Below are positions 1-7,374 of a DNA stretch of 36,254 nt, in pieces (position 1 is the stretch's first letter; each line of letters begins with the position of its first letter). The translations under genes were made by a program, and so were the position numbers. The notes under the pieces were generated by a model, which saw only the letters and a program-made list of their open reading frames with translations, was not told the origin of the DNA and did not search any database. The stretch comes from Streptomyces sp. adm13(2018) (GTDB lineage Bacteria > Actinomycetota > Actinomycetes > Streptomycetales > Streptomycetaceae): the NCBI RefSeq assembly GCF_008042145.1, contig NZ_RDBH01000114.1, positions 12,335-48,588 of the forward strand, written 5' to 3'.

Positions 1-163
1 GGGGCTCCCCGGAGCCCCCGCCTGGATCGACTGCGCGATCACCGCCGTGCACACCGGCGGCGACCACCTCATCGTGGTGGGACGGGTGGCGGCCCTGGGC
101 GCGGAGGAGGACGGGGAGCCCCTGCTCTTCCACCGGGGGAGGTTCGGGCGGCTCACACCCTAG
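1..163 (+). CDS. Flavin reductase family protein, C-terminal fragment
   Basis: Partial gene; the 5' part lies before the window. The visible 53 codons end in TAG and read ...WIDCAITAVHTGGDHLIVVG..., followed by a short acidic stretch and LLFHRGRFGRL. This is the usual end of the flavin-reductase-like FMN-binding domain (split barrel): the G-D-H-x-x-x-x-G segment and the terminal LL-F-x-x-G-x-(F/Y) strand are typical. Such enzymes reduce FMN/FAD with NAD(P)H, often for a two-component monooxygenase, but the partner cannot be seen here. Its stop codon lies on the same CTAG as the stop codon of the convergent transporter gene. Confidence 0.8.
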   Translation, partial: GLPGAPAWIDCAITAVHTGGDHLIVVGRVAALGAEEDGEPLLFHRGRFGRLTP

Positions 164-1488
164 CGGGAGGCGCCGGAGGCCCGGGGACGGCGGATGACCA
201 GGGCCATCAGGGCCGCCGCCGCGCACAGCGCGCCCGAGGCGTACCAGACGACGTCGTAGGAGCCGAAGACGTCGCGGGCCACACCGCCCGCGAACGCGAC
301 GACCGCCGCGCCCACCTGGTGGGAGGCGAGGACCCAGCCGAAGACGATCGCCGAGTCCTCGCCGTAGTGCTCGCGGCACAGGGCGATGGTCGGCGGGACC
401 GTCGCCACCCAGTCCAGGCCGTAGAAGACGATGAAGAACAGCATCGGCGGGTGCACGGCCGGCGCGAGCAGCACCGGCAGGAAGAGGAGCGAGATCCCGC
501 GGAGCGCGTAGTAGACCGCGAGCAGCCGGCGGGCCTCGAAGCGGTCGGTGAACCAGCCGGAGGCGATGGTGCCGACGACGTCGAAGACACCGATGACCGC
601 GAGCAGTCCCGCCGCCGCCGTCACCGGCATCCCGTGGTCGTGGGCGGCCGGTACGAAGTGGGTCTTCACCAGGCCGTTCGTCGAGGCACCGCAGATCGCG
701 AACGTCCCCGCGAGCAGCCAGAAGGGCCCCGTGCGGGCCGCCTTGAACAGGACCGAGACCGCGCGGCGGGCGGCGCCCGTGACGGGGGCCGGCTTGTCCG
801 CGTACTCCCCGCCGTACGGGGCGAGCCCGACGTCGGCCGGGTGGTCGCGGAGCAGCAGCCAGACGAACGGGACCACCGCGAGGGCCGCGAGTCCGACGGT
901 CACCGCGGCTGGGCGCCAGCCGTGCTGCTCGACCAGCCAGGACAGCAGCGGCAGGAACACCAGCTGCCCGGAGGCGCCCGCGGCCGTGAGGATGCCCGTC
1001 ACCAGGCCCCGCCGGGCGGTGAACCAGCGGTTGGTGACGGTCGCCGCGAACGCGAGGGCCATCGAGCCGCTGCCGAGTCCGACGAGCACGCCCCAGAGCA
1101 GGACGAGCTGCCAGGCCGCCGTCATCCAGACCGTGAGCACCGAGCCCAGCGCGATGACCGAGAGCGCCACGGCCACGATCCGGCGGATGCCGAAGCGGTC
1201 CATGAGCGCGGCGGCGAAGGGGGCCGTGAGGCCGTAGAGGGCGAGGTTCACGGAGACGGCGAAGCCGATCGTGCCGCGCGACCAGTCGAACTCCCGGTGC
1301 AGCGGCTCGATCAGCAGGCCCGGGAGCGACGCGAACGCCGCCGCGCCGATGATCGTGACGAAGGTGACCGCCGCGACGAACCAGGCGCGGTGGACTCGGG
1401 GCGTGCGCCGGGGGCGCGGCCGCCGCGGGGGGAGGGGCGCCCGCCCGTCGGGCGGGCCGGCGGACGGCGTCTCGGTTGTCTGGGCCAT
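160..1488 (-). CDS. MFS transporter (monocarboxylate/oxalate-formate antiporter-like)
   Basis: 442-residue major facilitator protein. The first ~34 residues are a Pro/Arg-rich cytoplasmic tail, followed by about 12 hydrophobic segments starting at AWFVAAVTFVTIIGAAAF. A loop 2-3 motif (MDRFGIRR, near residue 96) and its second-half copy (DRFEARR) fit the MFS fold. The general look (E-F-D-W-S-R-G after TM1, W-F-x-x-R-R-G-L-V-T-G in the first half) resembles monocarboxylate-type permeases, so a small organic acid is a reasonable but unproven substrate. ATG at 1488 gives the MAQTTE start; an in-frame ATG at 1500 (MLGG-) is an alternative. It lies downstream of a second MFS gene on the same strand, with a 122-bp gap holding a 12-bp direct repeat and a small hairpin. 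Confidence 0.85.
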   Translation of the reverse strand: MAQTTETPSAGPPDGRAPLPPRRPRPRRTPRVHRAWFVAAVTFVTIIGAAAFASLPGLLIEPLHREFDWSRGTIGFAVSVNLALYGLTAPFAAALMDRFGIRRIVAVALSVIALGSVLTVWMTAAWQLVLLWGVLVGLGSGSMALAFAATVTNRWFTARRGLVTGILTAAGASGQLVFLPLLSWLVEQHGWRPAAVTVGLAALAVVPFVWLLLRDHPADVGLAPYGGEYADKPAPVTGAARRAVSVLFKAARTGPFWLLAGTFAICGASTNGLVKTHFVPAAHDHGMPVTAAAGLLAVIGVFDVVGTIASGWFTDRFEARRLLAVYYALRGISLLFLPVLLAPAVHPPMLFFIVFYGLDWVATVPPTIALCREHYGEDSAIVFGWVLASHQVGAAVVAFAGGVARDVFGSYDVVWYASGALCAAAALMALVIRRPRASGASR

Positions 1489-1550
1489 GCCACCGAGCAT
1501 CCCGGTCCGCCCCGCCCCCGGACCATTGGCCCGGACGACAGCTTTCGAAC

Positions 1551-1574
1551 GGATCGGGACACGGATCGGGACAC
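1551..1574. repeat. 12-bp tandem direct repeat upstream of MFS gene
   Basis: GGATCGGGACAC occurs twice head to tail (1551-1562, 1563-1574) in the gap between the two minus-strand MFS genes, about 65 bp upstream of the start at 1488. Its position fits a regulator binding site, but there is no functional evidence. A GGAGC-CGAG-GCTCC hairpin at 1587-1600 lies just beyond it and could be a weak terminator for the upstream gene. Confidence 0.5.
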
Positions 1575-1610
1575 CCATCGAGGCATGGAGCCGAGGCTCC
1601 CCGTCACCGC

Positions 1611-2858
1611 TCACGCCCTCGGCAGCGTTCTGATCGGGCGCACCGCCAGCAGCGCGCCCACCACGAGGACCGCGATCCCCGCCCCCGTCAGCAGCACCTC
1701 CTCCGTGCCGACGGCCGCCGCGACCGGGCCCGACAGGGTGCGCCCGACACCCATCATCAGGAGCGAGCCGGCCACGTCGTAGGCGTGCATCCGGTTCAGC
1801 GCCTCCTGCGGCACGTGCGTCTGGACGGACGTCGACCACATCACCAGCCAGAAGGCGAAGGCCGCGCCGCCGATGAACTGGCCCGCGCCGAGCAGCGCCA
1901 CGGGCGCGCCGAGGCCGAGGAGCGCGAGGTTGACGGGGAGGCCGAGGAGGGCGACCGCGCCCGCCGCGAGCGGGGCGCGGGGGCGCAGCCGGAGGGCGAG
2001 CAGGCCGCCGACGGCGCTGCCCGCGCCGTTGACGGCCATGAGCACGCCGTACGCGGCGGAGCCGTGCTCCCCGGTGACCAGGCTCGCGGTGAGCGGCACC
2101 ATGGGCCCGGCGACGGTGAGCCCGTACACGGTCCAGATGGCGATGACGCCCCAAAGCCAGGTTCGCGCCCGGAACTCCCGCCAGCCACCGGCCAGTTCGG
2201 CACCCAGCGAGTCCCGCCGCAGCGTGTCGGAGGGGATCGGGGCGATCCGCATCAGGGTGAGGCAGACGGCGCTCACGGCGAAGGTCACGCCGTTGACGGC
2301 GAAGGCCGCGCCCGCGCTCCACACGGCGACGAGCAGGCCCGCGGCCGCCGGGCCCGCCATGATCATGAGGGCCTCCACCACCCGGAGGACGGCGTTGGCG
2401 CGCTGCACGTCGGGGGCGATGCGCGGGATGGTGGAGGCGACGCCCGGCTGGAAGAGGGCGGCGCCGACGCCGCTGAGGACGGACAGCGTGTAGACGGCCC
2501 AGAGGGGCGGGGCGCCGACGGTGAAGGCGACGGCGAGGACGGCCGCTCCGGGCAGCCGCAGCAGATCCGCGAGGATCATCATGCGGCGGGCGGTGAAGCG
2601 GTCGGCGAGGACGCCGCCGAAGAGGACGAAGAGGGCGAAGGCGGCGGTCCAGCCGCCGAGCGCGTAGCCGACGGTGGCGCCGGAGTGGCCGGCGCCGAGG
2701 AGTCCGGCGGCGAAGGCGACCGGGACCATGCCCTCGCCGAAGACGGCGACGCCCCGGGCGACGAAGAAGAGCCGGAAGTTACGGTTCCACAGTGCGGGCG
2801 GCTCGGCCGGGGCGGGAATCCGCTCGGCGGCCTCAGACTTGTACGTGTTGTCCGTCAC
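1611..2858 (-). CDS. MFS transporter, EntS-like (MFS_3) exporter
   Basis: 415-residue major facilitator protein with about 12 membrane segments. The N-terminus (LWNRNFRLFFVARGVAVFGEG) and the A-D-R-F-T-A-R-R-M-M loop after TM2 are typical of the MFS_3 group, which includes the enterobactin exporter EntS and many actinobacterial drug/secondary-metabolite exporters. GTG at 2858 is the chosen start. The gene is divergent from the GlxA-type AraC regulator, and their short intergenic space contains a strong palindrome at 2865-2889, so local control by a dedicated regulator is likely. The substrate is unknown; no biosynthetic gene cluster is adjacent. Confidence 0.85.
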   Translation of the reverse strand: MTDNTYKSEAAERIPAPAEPPALWNRNFRLFFVARGVAVFGEGMVPVAFAAGLLGAGHSGATVGYALGGWTAAFALFVLFGGVLADRFTARRMMILADLLRLPGAAVLAVAFTVGAPPLWAVYTLSVLSGVGAALFQPGVASTIPRIAPDVQRANAVLRVVEALMIMAGPAAAGLLVAVWSAGAAFAVNGVTFAVSAVCLTLMRIAPIPSDTLRRDSLGAELAGGWREFRARTWLWGVIAIWTVYGLTVAGPMVPLTASLVTGEHGSAAYGVLMAVNGAGSAVGGLLALRLRPRAPLAAGAVALLGLPVNLALLGLGAPVALLGAGQFIGGAAFAFWLVMWSTSVQTHVPQEALNRMHAYDVAGSLLMMGVGRTLSGPVAAAVGTEEVLLTGAGIAVLVVGALLAVRPIRTLPRA

Positions 2859-2864
2859 GGAGAC

Positions 2865-2889
2865 GTAGACCTACCACCACGTGGTCTAC
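2865..2889. promoter_or_regulatory. Palindromic operator candidate between divergent MFS and AraC genes
   Basis: GTAGACC (2865-2871) and GGTCTAC (2883-2889) form perfect 7-bp arms around an 11-bp centre. Overlapping this is a perfect 10-bp palindrome ACCACGTGGT (2876-2885). The site is 7 bp from the GTG start of the MFS gene and 43 bp from the probable GTG start of the regulator, so a bound protein could block expression of the MFS gene and possibly of both. Confidence 0.55.
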
Positions 2890-2931
2890 ACCACCACTGG
2901 ATTTCGACCGATCCCGGAGGGAGCACCGCCC

Positions 2932-3954
2932 GTGCCGCCGTCGCCCGAACCGCCCCCGCACCGCGTCGCCGTGCTCGCGCTGCCCGGTCTCCTCCCCTTC
3001 GAACTGGGCATTCCGCACCGCATCTTCGGCCGCGCGAAGGACGCCGGGGGCCGTCCGCTGTACGAGATCGTCACCTGCGCGACGGCCGCGGGACCGGTGC
3101 GGACGGACGCGGACTTCGCGATCCACGTCGAGCACGGACCGGAGGCCCTGGCCACCGCCGACACCGTCGTCGTACCGGCCTCGTACGAACTCGGACCGGT
3201 CTACGAGGAGGGCAGGCTCACCGGGGAGCTGGCCGCCGCGCTGGCCCGCATCCGGCCCGGCACCCGGCTCGTCTCCATCTGCACCGGCGGGTACGTGCTC
3301 GCCGCCGCCGGGTTCCTCGACGGGCGCCCGGCCACCACCCACTGGTCCTCGGCCGCGCACTTCCAGCGGCTCTTCCCGCGCGTACGGGTGGACGCGGACG
3401 TGCTGTTCGTCGACGACGGGGACGTCCTCACCTCGGCGGGCGTCGCCGCCGGGATCGACCTGTGCCTGCACATCGTGCGCCGCGACCACGGCACCGCCGT
3501 CGCCAACGACGTGGCCCGCAGGACCGTCGTGCCGCCGCACCGGGACGGCGGTCAGGCGCAGTACATCGAGCGGCCCCTGCCGGAGGCCGGCACCCACACC
3601 ACGACGACCGCGCGCGCGTGGGCGCTCGCCCGTCTGCACGAGCCGATCCAGCTGCGGGACCTGGCCGCCCAGGAGGCGATGAGCGTACGGACGTTCACCC
3701 GCCGCTTCCGCGACGAGGTGGGCGTCAGCCCGGGCCAGTGGCTCACGCAGCAGCGCGTCGAGCGCGCCCGGCACCTCCTGGAGTCCACCGGTCTGCCCGT
3801 CGACCGGGTCGCGCAGGACGCCGGTTTCGGCACGGCGCAGTCGCTGCGCGTGCACCTCATGAGCGCGATCGGGGTGACGCCGACGTCCTACCGCCGGACC
3901 TTCCGCACGGCCGCGTCGGCCGGCCCGGGGTCCGTCGCGGACGTCACTTCCTGA
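2932..3954 (+). CDS. GlxA-family AraC-type transcriptional regulator
   Basis: 340-residue regulator with an N-terminal DJ-1/PfpI (class I amidotransferase-like) domain and a C-terminal AraC double HTH. The N-domain (residues ~10-185) includes the nucleophile-elbow region SICTGG with Cys117 and the T-T-H-W segment typical of GlxA/FtrA-type proteins; in these regulators the fold is thought to sense a ligand rather than catalyse. The HTH region (about 230-325) has RTFTRRFRDEVGVSPGQWL and the second-helix pattern VA-x-DAGFGTAQSLRVHL. GTG 2932 was chosen over the upstream in-frame GTG 2881 because GGAGGGAG at 2916-2923 is well placed for it. It is divergent from the EntS-like MFS gene, and its 3' end overlaps the next convergent MFS gene by 67 bp. 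Confidence 0.9.
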   Translation: MPPSPEPPPHRVAVLALPGLLPFELGIPHRIFGRAKDAGGRPLYEIVTCATAAGPVRTDADFAIHVEHGPEALATADTVVVPASYELGPVYEEGRLTGELAAALARIRPGTRLVSICTGGYVLAAAGFLDGRPATTHWSSAAHFQRLFPRVRVDADVLFVDDGDVLTSAGVAAGIDLCLHIVRRDHGTAVANDVARRTVVPPHRDGGQAQYIERPLPEAGTHTTTTARAWALARLHEPIQLRDLAAQEAMSVRTFTRRFRDEVGVSPGQWLTQQRVERARHLLESTGLPVDRVAQDAGFGTAQSLRVHLMSAIGVTPTSYRRTFRTAASAGPGSVADVTS

Positions 3955-5132
3955 GACGGATCCCCGTCCCGCCGCCGGAGCAGCCGCCGTTCGCCCGCCG
4001 CCCCGATCAGGGTGAGCAGGACGGTCAGGCCGACGCCCCAGAGGATGGCGGTGGACGGGGCCGCGACCTTGAGCAGACCGCCCGCGAGGCTGCCGCTGGC
4101 CGCGTAACCGGCGCCCACGGCCGCGTACATGACCGAGTACCCGGCGGCCAGCGCCGACGGCGGCAGGAGCTCGCGCAGGGCCAGGTTCCGGGCCAGGCTC
4201 GCCGGGGCCTGGAGGAGTCCGGCCGCCGTCAGGGCCACCGCGATGCCCGGCACCGAGGGCAGGACGGCGACCAGGGCGACGCCCGCGGCGACGGCGAGGA
4301 CCAGGACGAGCGACTGGAGCGCCAGCGGGCCCGGCCAGCGCCCCCGGAGGCCGTAGACGAAGGCGCCGACCGCCGCGCCGACCGAGAACCCGGCGAGGAG
4401 CGCCCCCGCCCAGCCGATGCCGATGCCGCGCTGTTCCAGGAGGGCGGGCAGGATCAGCTCGGCGAGCGCGAGCAGCGTCAGTCCGGCCGCGCCGAGGACG
4501 TACACCGGCCACACCCGCAGCAGCGCCCGCCGCGTCGACCCGCCGCCGTCCCCGGCCTCCTGGTGCCAGCCGGGCGGGAGCGCCCGCAGCCCGGCGACGG
4601 ACACCGCCATCAGCCCGGCCATGAGCAGCGGGGGCGCGGCGGGGGCGACGCCCAGCGCGAGGCCGGTGACGAGGGCGGGGGCGGCGGCCCAGATGCCGAA
4701 GGTCAGCATCGACTCCATGCTCATCGCCTGGGTCACGGCCCGCGCGGGGACCAGGGAGGTGAGGAGCGCGCGCAGCCCGCCGGGCACGGCGGCCGGTCCG
4801 GCTCCGGCGAGTACGGCGAGGGCCGCGAGCACCACGGGGTGCGCGGTCGGCAGCAGGCCGAGGCCGGCGAACCCGGCGGCTCCGGCGCCGAGCCCGGCGG
4901 CGAGCTGCGGCCGGGCGCGGGCGGCGTTCAGCCGCATGCCGAGGACGGGTGCGGCGACGATCTCCCCGAGGACGTACGCGGCGGCGAGCACGGCTCCCAG
5001 CGAGTACCCGCCGGGCCGCTCCCGGACCAGGAACACCAGGGCGAGCGGGGCCATGGCGACGGGGAGGCGGCCGGCCAGGGTGACGGCGGACCAGGCGAGA
5101 ACGGGGCGGGTGACGAGCTCGCGGTAGGACAT
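3888..5132 (-). CDS. MFS transporter
   Basis: 414-residue membrane protein, nearly all hydrophobic Ala/Leu/Gly/Val segments, starting MSYRELVTRPVLAWSAVTLA and continuing with RLPVAMAPLALVFLVRE, a start seen in many actinobacterial MFS proteins of unknown substrate. The C-terminus is a short charged tail (ERRLLRRRDGD...). ATG 5132 is the likely start; GTG 5168 in frame would add 12 residues. It is 66 bp downstream of the alcohol dehydrogenase on the same strand, so it may be the last gene of the SDR-ADH transcript and could move the pathway substrate or product. Its last 67 bp overlap the end of the AraC-type gene in antisense. Confidence 0.85.
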   Translation of the reverse strand: MSYRELVTRPVLAWSAVTLAGRLPVAMAPLALVFLVRERPGGYSLGAVLAAAYVLGEIVAAPVLGMRLNAARARPQLAAGLGAGAAGFAGLGLLPTAHPVVLAALAVLAGAGPAAVPGGLRALLTSLVPARAVTQAMSMESMLTFGIWAAAPALVTGLALGVAPAAPPLLMAGLMAVSVAGLRALPPGWHQEAGDGGGSTRRALLRVWPVYVLGAAGLTLLALAELILPALLEQRGIGIGWAGALLAGFSVGAAVGAFVYGLRGRWPGPLALQSLVLVLAVAAGVALVAVLPSVPGIAVALTAAGLLQAPASLARNLALRELLPPSALAAGYSVMYAAVGAGYAASGSLAGGLLKVAAPSTAILWGVGLTVLLTLIGAAGERRLLRRRDGDPSQEVTSATDPGPADAAVRKVRR

Positions 5133-5198
5133 CCCCGGACCGTAGCGGGGCGGGTCCGCGGGGCTCACCCCGTTTTCGCCGGCGGCCCGGTGGCACGG

Positions 5199-6248
5199 TC
5201 AGAAGGTGAGGACCCCGCGGGCGACCTTGCCGGCCTCCATGTCCTCCACCGCCCTCCCGAAGTCCTCCACCGGATAGGTGGTGGTGACGAGTTCGTCGAG
5301 GAGGAGACGGCCCGAGCGGTACAGCTCGGCGTAGAGGGGGATGTCGCGCTGCGGGCGGGAGGAGCCGTACCGGCAGCCCAGGATCGACTTGTCCAGGAAC
5401 ATCGCCGCCGGCAGGAAGCCCGCCTCCGCCGTGGGCGCCGTCATGCCGAGCAGGACGGCCTGGCCGTGCCGGTCGAGGAGGTCGATCGCCGTCCGGACGA
5501 GCCCGGTGTGGCCCACGCACTCGAAGACGTGGTCGGCGCCGGTGGGGAGGATGTCCCGTACGCCATCGGTGGAGGTGAGGAAGTGGCTCGCCCCGAACCG
5601 CCGGGCCGCCTCCTCCTTCGCCGGGTTGGTGTCCACGGCGATGATCGTCAGCGCGCCCGCGATCCGCGCGCCCTGGAGGACGTTCAGCCCGATGCCGCCC
5701 GTGCCGATGACGACGACCGTCTCGCCGCGCCCGACCTTCGCCCGGTTGAGGACGGCCCCGACGCCGGTGAGGACGCCGCAGCCCATCAGCGCGGCCGAGG
5801 TCAGCGGGATGTCCGGCGGGATCCGCACCGCCTGGACCGCCTTGACGACGGTCCGCTCGGCGAACGAGGAGTTCGAGGCGAACTGGTGGAGGGGGCTCCC
5901 GCCCCGGGAGAAAGGCCGCCCCGGCCTCCCGATGGCCTTCCGGCACATGGTGGGCCGGCCCCGGTCGCAGTCCGCGCAGGTCCCGCAGTTCGCCAGGGTC
6001 GACAGGGCCACGTGGTCGCCGGGGACGACGTGCCGGACGCCTGCCCCGACCGCCTCGACGACCCCGGCGCCCTCGTGCCCGAGGACGACGGGGACGGGGA
6101 AGGGGATGGTCCCGTCGACGACCGAGAGGTCGCTGTGGCACAGGCCGGCCGCCGCGATCCCCACGAGCACCTCGCCCGGGCCGGGATCGCGCACCTCCAG
6201 GTCGTCGACGACCCGGACCTGCCTCCCGTCGAACACCACACCCCTCAT
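5199..6248 (-). CDS. Zinc-dependent NAD+ alcohol dehydrogenase (MDR family)
   Basis: 349-residue medium-chain dehydrogenase. Catalytic zinc ligands are visible as Cys37 (GLCHSD), His58-Glu59 (GHEG) and Cys157 (MGCG). The structural zinc loop has Cys88, Cys91, Cys94 and Cys102. The Rossmann motif is GTGGIG at 182-187, and Asp206 at the end of the second strand favours NAD+. The sequence is close to the class III/NDMA-dependent-type alcohol dehydrogenases common in actinobacteria, which oxidise primary alcohols to aldehydes. It is translationally coupled to the preceding SDR gene (ATGA overlap at 6245-6248). It sits in the unit controlled by the two 17-bp palindromes at 7294-7344, so it probably acts in the same catabolic route. 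The exact alcohol is not predictable. Confidence 0.93.
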   Translation of the reverse strand: MRGVVFDGRQVRVVDDLEVRDPGPGEVLVGIAAAGLCHSDLSVVDGTIPFPVPVVLGHEGAGVVEAVGAGVRHVVPGDHVALSTLANCGTCADCDRGRPTMCRKAIGRPGRPFSRGGSPLHQFASNSSFAERTVVKAVQAVRIPPDIPLTSAALMGCGVLTGVGAVLNRAKVGRGETVVVIGTGGIGLNVLQGARIAGALTIIAVDTNPAKEEAARRFGASHFLTSTDGVRDILPTGADHVFECVGHTGLVRTAIDLLDRHGQAVLLGMTAPTAEAGFLPAAMFLDKSILGCRYGSSRPQRDIPLYAELYRSGRLLLDELVTTTYPVEDFGRAVEDMEAGKVARGVLTF

Positions 6249-7273
6249 GAGCCGTTCTCCCCACTGGCGCCGGTACGGGTCGCGGTGTCGGGGGTACGGG
6301 CCCCGGTGCCGCCGGTACGAGCCTCGCTGCCCCCGGTACGGGCCTCGGCGCCGGGGGCCGCCCCCGCGTTGGGGCGGTCGCCCGCGGCCGCGGCCCGGGC
6401 CATCTCCTCCAGGCGCGCCAGCATCGGCATGGGGTCCGTCCCGACCGTGCCCGGCAGGAAGTCCGCGATCCGTTCCGGCGTCCAGCCGCCCTCGGCGTAG
6501 CCCGCGCGCAGCTCCCTGGGCTGGGCCCAGACCGCGATCTTCGGTCCGGCGATCGTGTAGACCTGTCCGGTGATCCGCTCCGCGCGGGCCCGCTCGGAGA
6601 GCAGGTAGACGACGAGGGCCGCCACGTCCTCCGGCTCGCCGATCTCGGTCAGCTCCATGGGGACGTTCGCCGACATCCGGGTCCGCGCCACGGGCGCCAC
6701 GGCGTTGGCCGTCACCCCGTACTTGTGGAGGCCGAGGGCCGCCGACCGTACGAGGGAGATGATCCCGCCCTTGGCGGCGGAGTAGTTGGCCTGCGCCACC
6801 GAGCCCTGGTGGTTGCCGCTGGTGAAGCCGATCAGGGTGCCGGTCCGCTGCCGGCGCATGACCGCCGAGGCGGCCCGGAAGACCGTGAACGTGCCCTTCA
6901 GGTGGGTGGCGACGACCGGGTCCCACTCCTCCTCGGACATGTTGAACAGCATCCGCTCGCGCAGGATGCCCGCCACGCACACGACCCCGTCCAGGCGTCC
7001 GTACTCGGCGAGTGCGACGTCGACGATCCGCTGCCCGCCGGCCATCGTCGAGATGTCGTCGGCGACCGCGACCGCCGTACCGCCCCCCGCCTCGATCTCC
7101 TTCACCACCGACTGCGCGATCTCGGAGGTCGGTTCGCCGCCCTCGATCGACACCCCGTAGTCGTTGACGACGACCTTCGCGCCCTCGGCGGCGCACGCGA
7201 GGGCCACGGCGCGGCCGATGCCCCGTCCCGCACCCGTCACGGCGACGACCTTGCCAGCCAAGAAGTTCCCCAC
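6245..7273 (-). CDS. Short-chain dehydrogenase/reductase with repetitive C-terminal tail
   Basis: 342-residue SDR. TGAGRGIG at 13-20 is the cofactor motif and Asp38 after the second strand suggests NAD(H). The catalytic set is Ser152 with Tyr164-x-x-x-Lys168 (YSAAK). The ~300-residue core resembles 3-hydroxyacyl-CoA dehydrogenase-type SDRs (MFE2-like) found next to acyl-CoA dehydrogenases, so oxidation of a hydroxyacyl-CoA or cyclic alcohol is plausible. The last ~45 residues are low-complexity and contain four 7-residue repeats (pattern x-x-R-T-x-x-S/T). GTG 7273 follows a good GGGAGGG ribosome site. First gene of the unit SDR-ADH(-MFS), divergent from the cyclase gene; two 17-bp palindromes lie in the shared promoter region. 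Confidence 0.92.
   Translation of the reverse strand: MGNFLAGKVVAVTGAGRGIGRAVALACAAEGAKVVVNDYGVSIEGGEPTSEIAQSVVKEIEAGGGTAVAVADDISTMAGGQRIVDVALAEYGRLDGVVCVAGILRERMLFNMSEEEWDPVVATHLKGTFTVFRAASAVMRRQRTGTLIGFTSGNHQGSVAQANYSAAKGGIISLVRSAALGLHKYGVTANAVAPVARTRMSANVPMELTEIGEPEDVAALVVYLLSERARAERITGQVYTIAGPKIAVWAQPRELRAGYAEGGWTPERIADFLPGTVGTDPMPMLARLEEMARAAAAGDRPNAGAAPGAEARTGGSEARTGGTGARTPDTATRTGASGENGS
6271..6354. repeat. Four in-frame 21-bp tandem repeats in the SDR tail
   Basis: The core (C/G)GGTACG recurs exactly every 21 bp at 6271, 6292, 6313 and 6334. On the coding (minus) strand this gives four heptapeptides: EARTGGS, EARTGGT, GARTPDT, ATRTGAS. The repeat ends just before the stop codon and the coupled start of the next gene. 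Confidence 0.8.
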
Positions 7274-7293
7274 GTCCGGTCCCTCCCGCAGTT

Positions 7294-7310
7294 TCTGACG
7301 GTCCGTTAGA
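7294..7310. promoter_or_regulatory. 17-bp palindromic operator, copy A
   Basis: TCTGACGGTCCGTTAGA: two 8-bp arms around a central T, one mismatch between the arms. It lies 21 bp upstream of the SDR start and matches copies B, C and D in this window. A TetR-family repressor is the usual kind of protein for such a site next to acyl-CoA metabolism genes (inference). Confidence 0.7.
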
Positions 7311-7327
7311 TTCTCTGCTAGACGGGA

Positions 7328-7344
7328 TTCTACGGCCCGTCAGA
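7328..7344. promoter_or_regulatory. 17-bp palindromic operator, copy B
   Basis: TTCTACGGCCCGTCAGA: the right half (CCGTCAGA) is perfect, the left half degenerate. The centre is 34 bp from copy A, and the site lies 30 bp before the cyclase start, so the pair could repress both divergent genes. Confidence 0.6.
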
Positions 7345-7374
7345 TACCGGAGAACAAGACCCCGGAGGCCCCCG

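Noticed and set aside
160..2322. 720-codon minus-strand frame as one protein
   Set aside because: Only the last ~442 codons encode a recognisable MFS protein; the upstream part is the wrong frame of the neighbouring MFS gene.
1476..6500. 1674-codon plus-strand open frame
   Set aside because: It runs antisense through two MFS genes, the alcohol dehydrogenase and in another frame through the AraC gene; the product is Arg/Gly/Glu/Asp-rich without any domain. High-GC third-position bias explains its openness.
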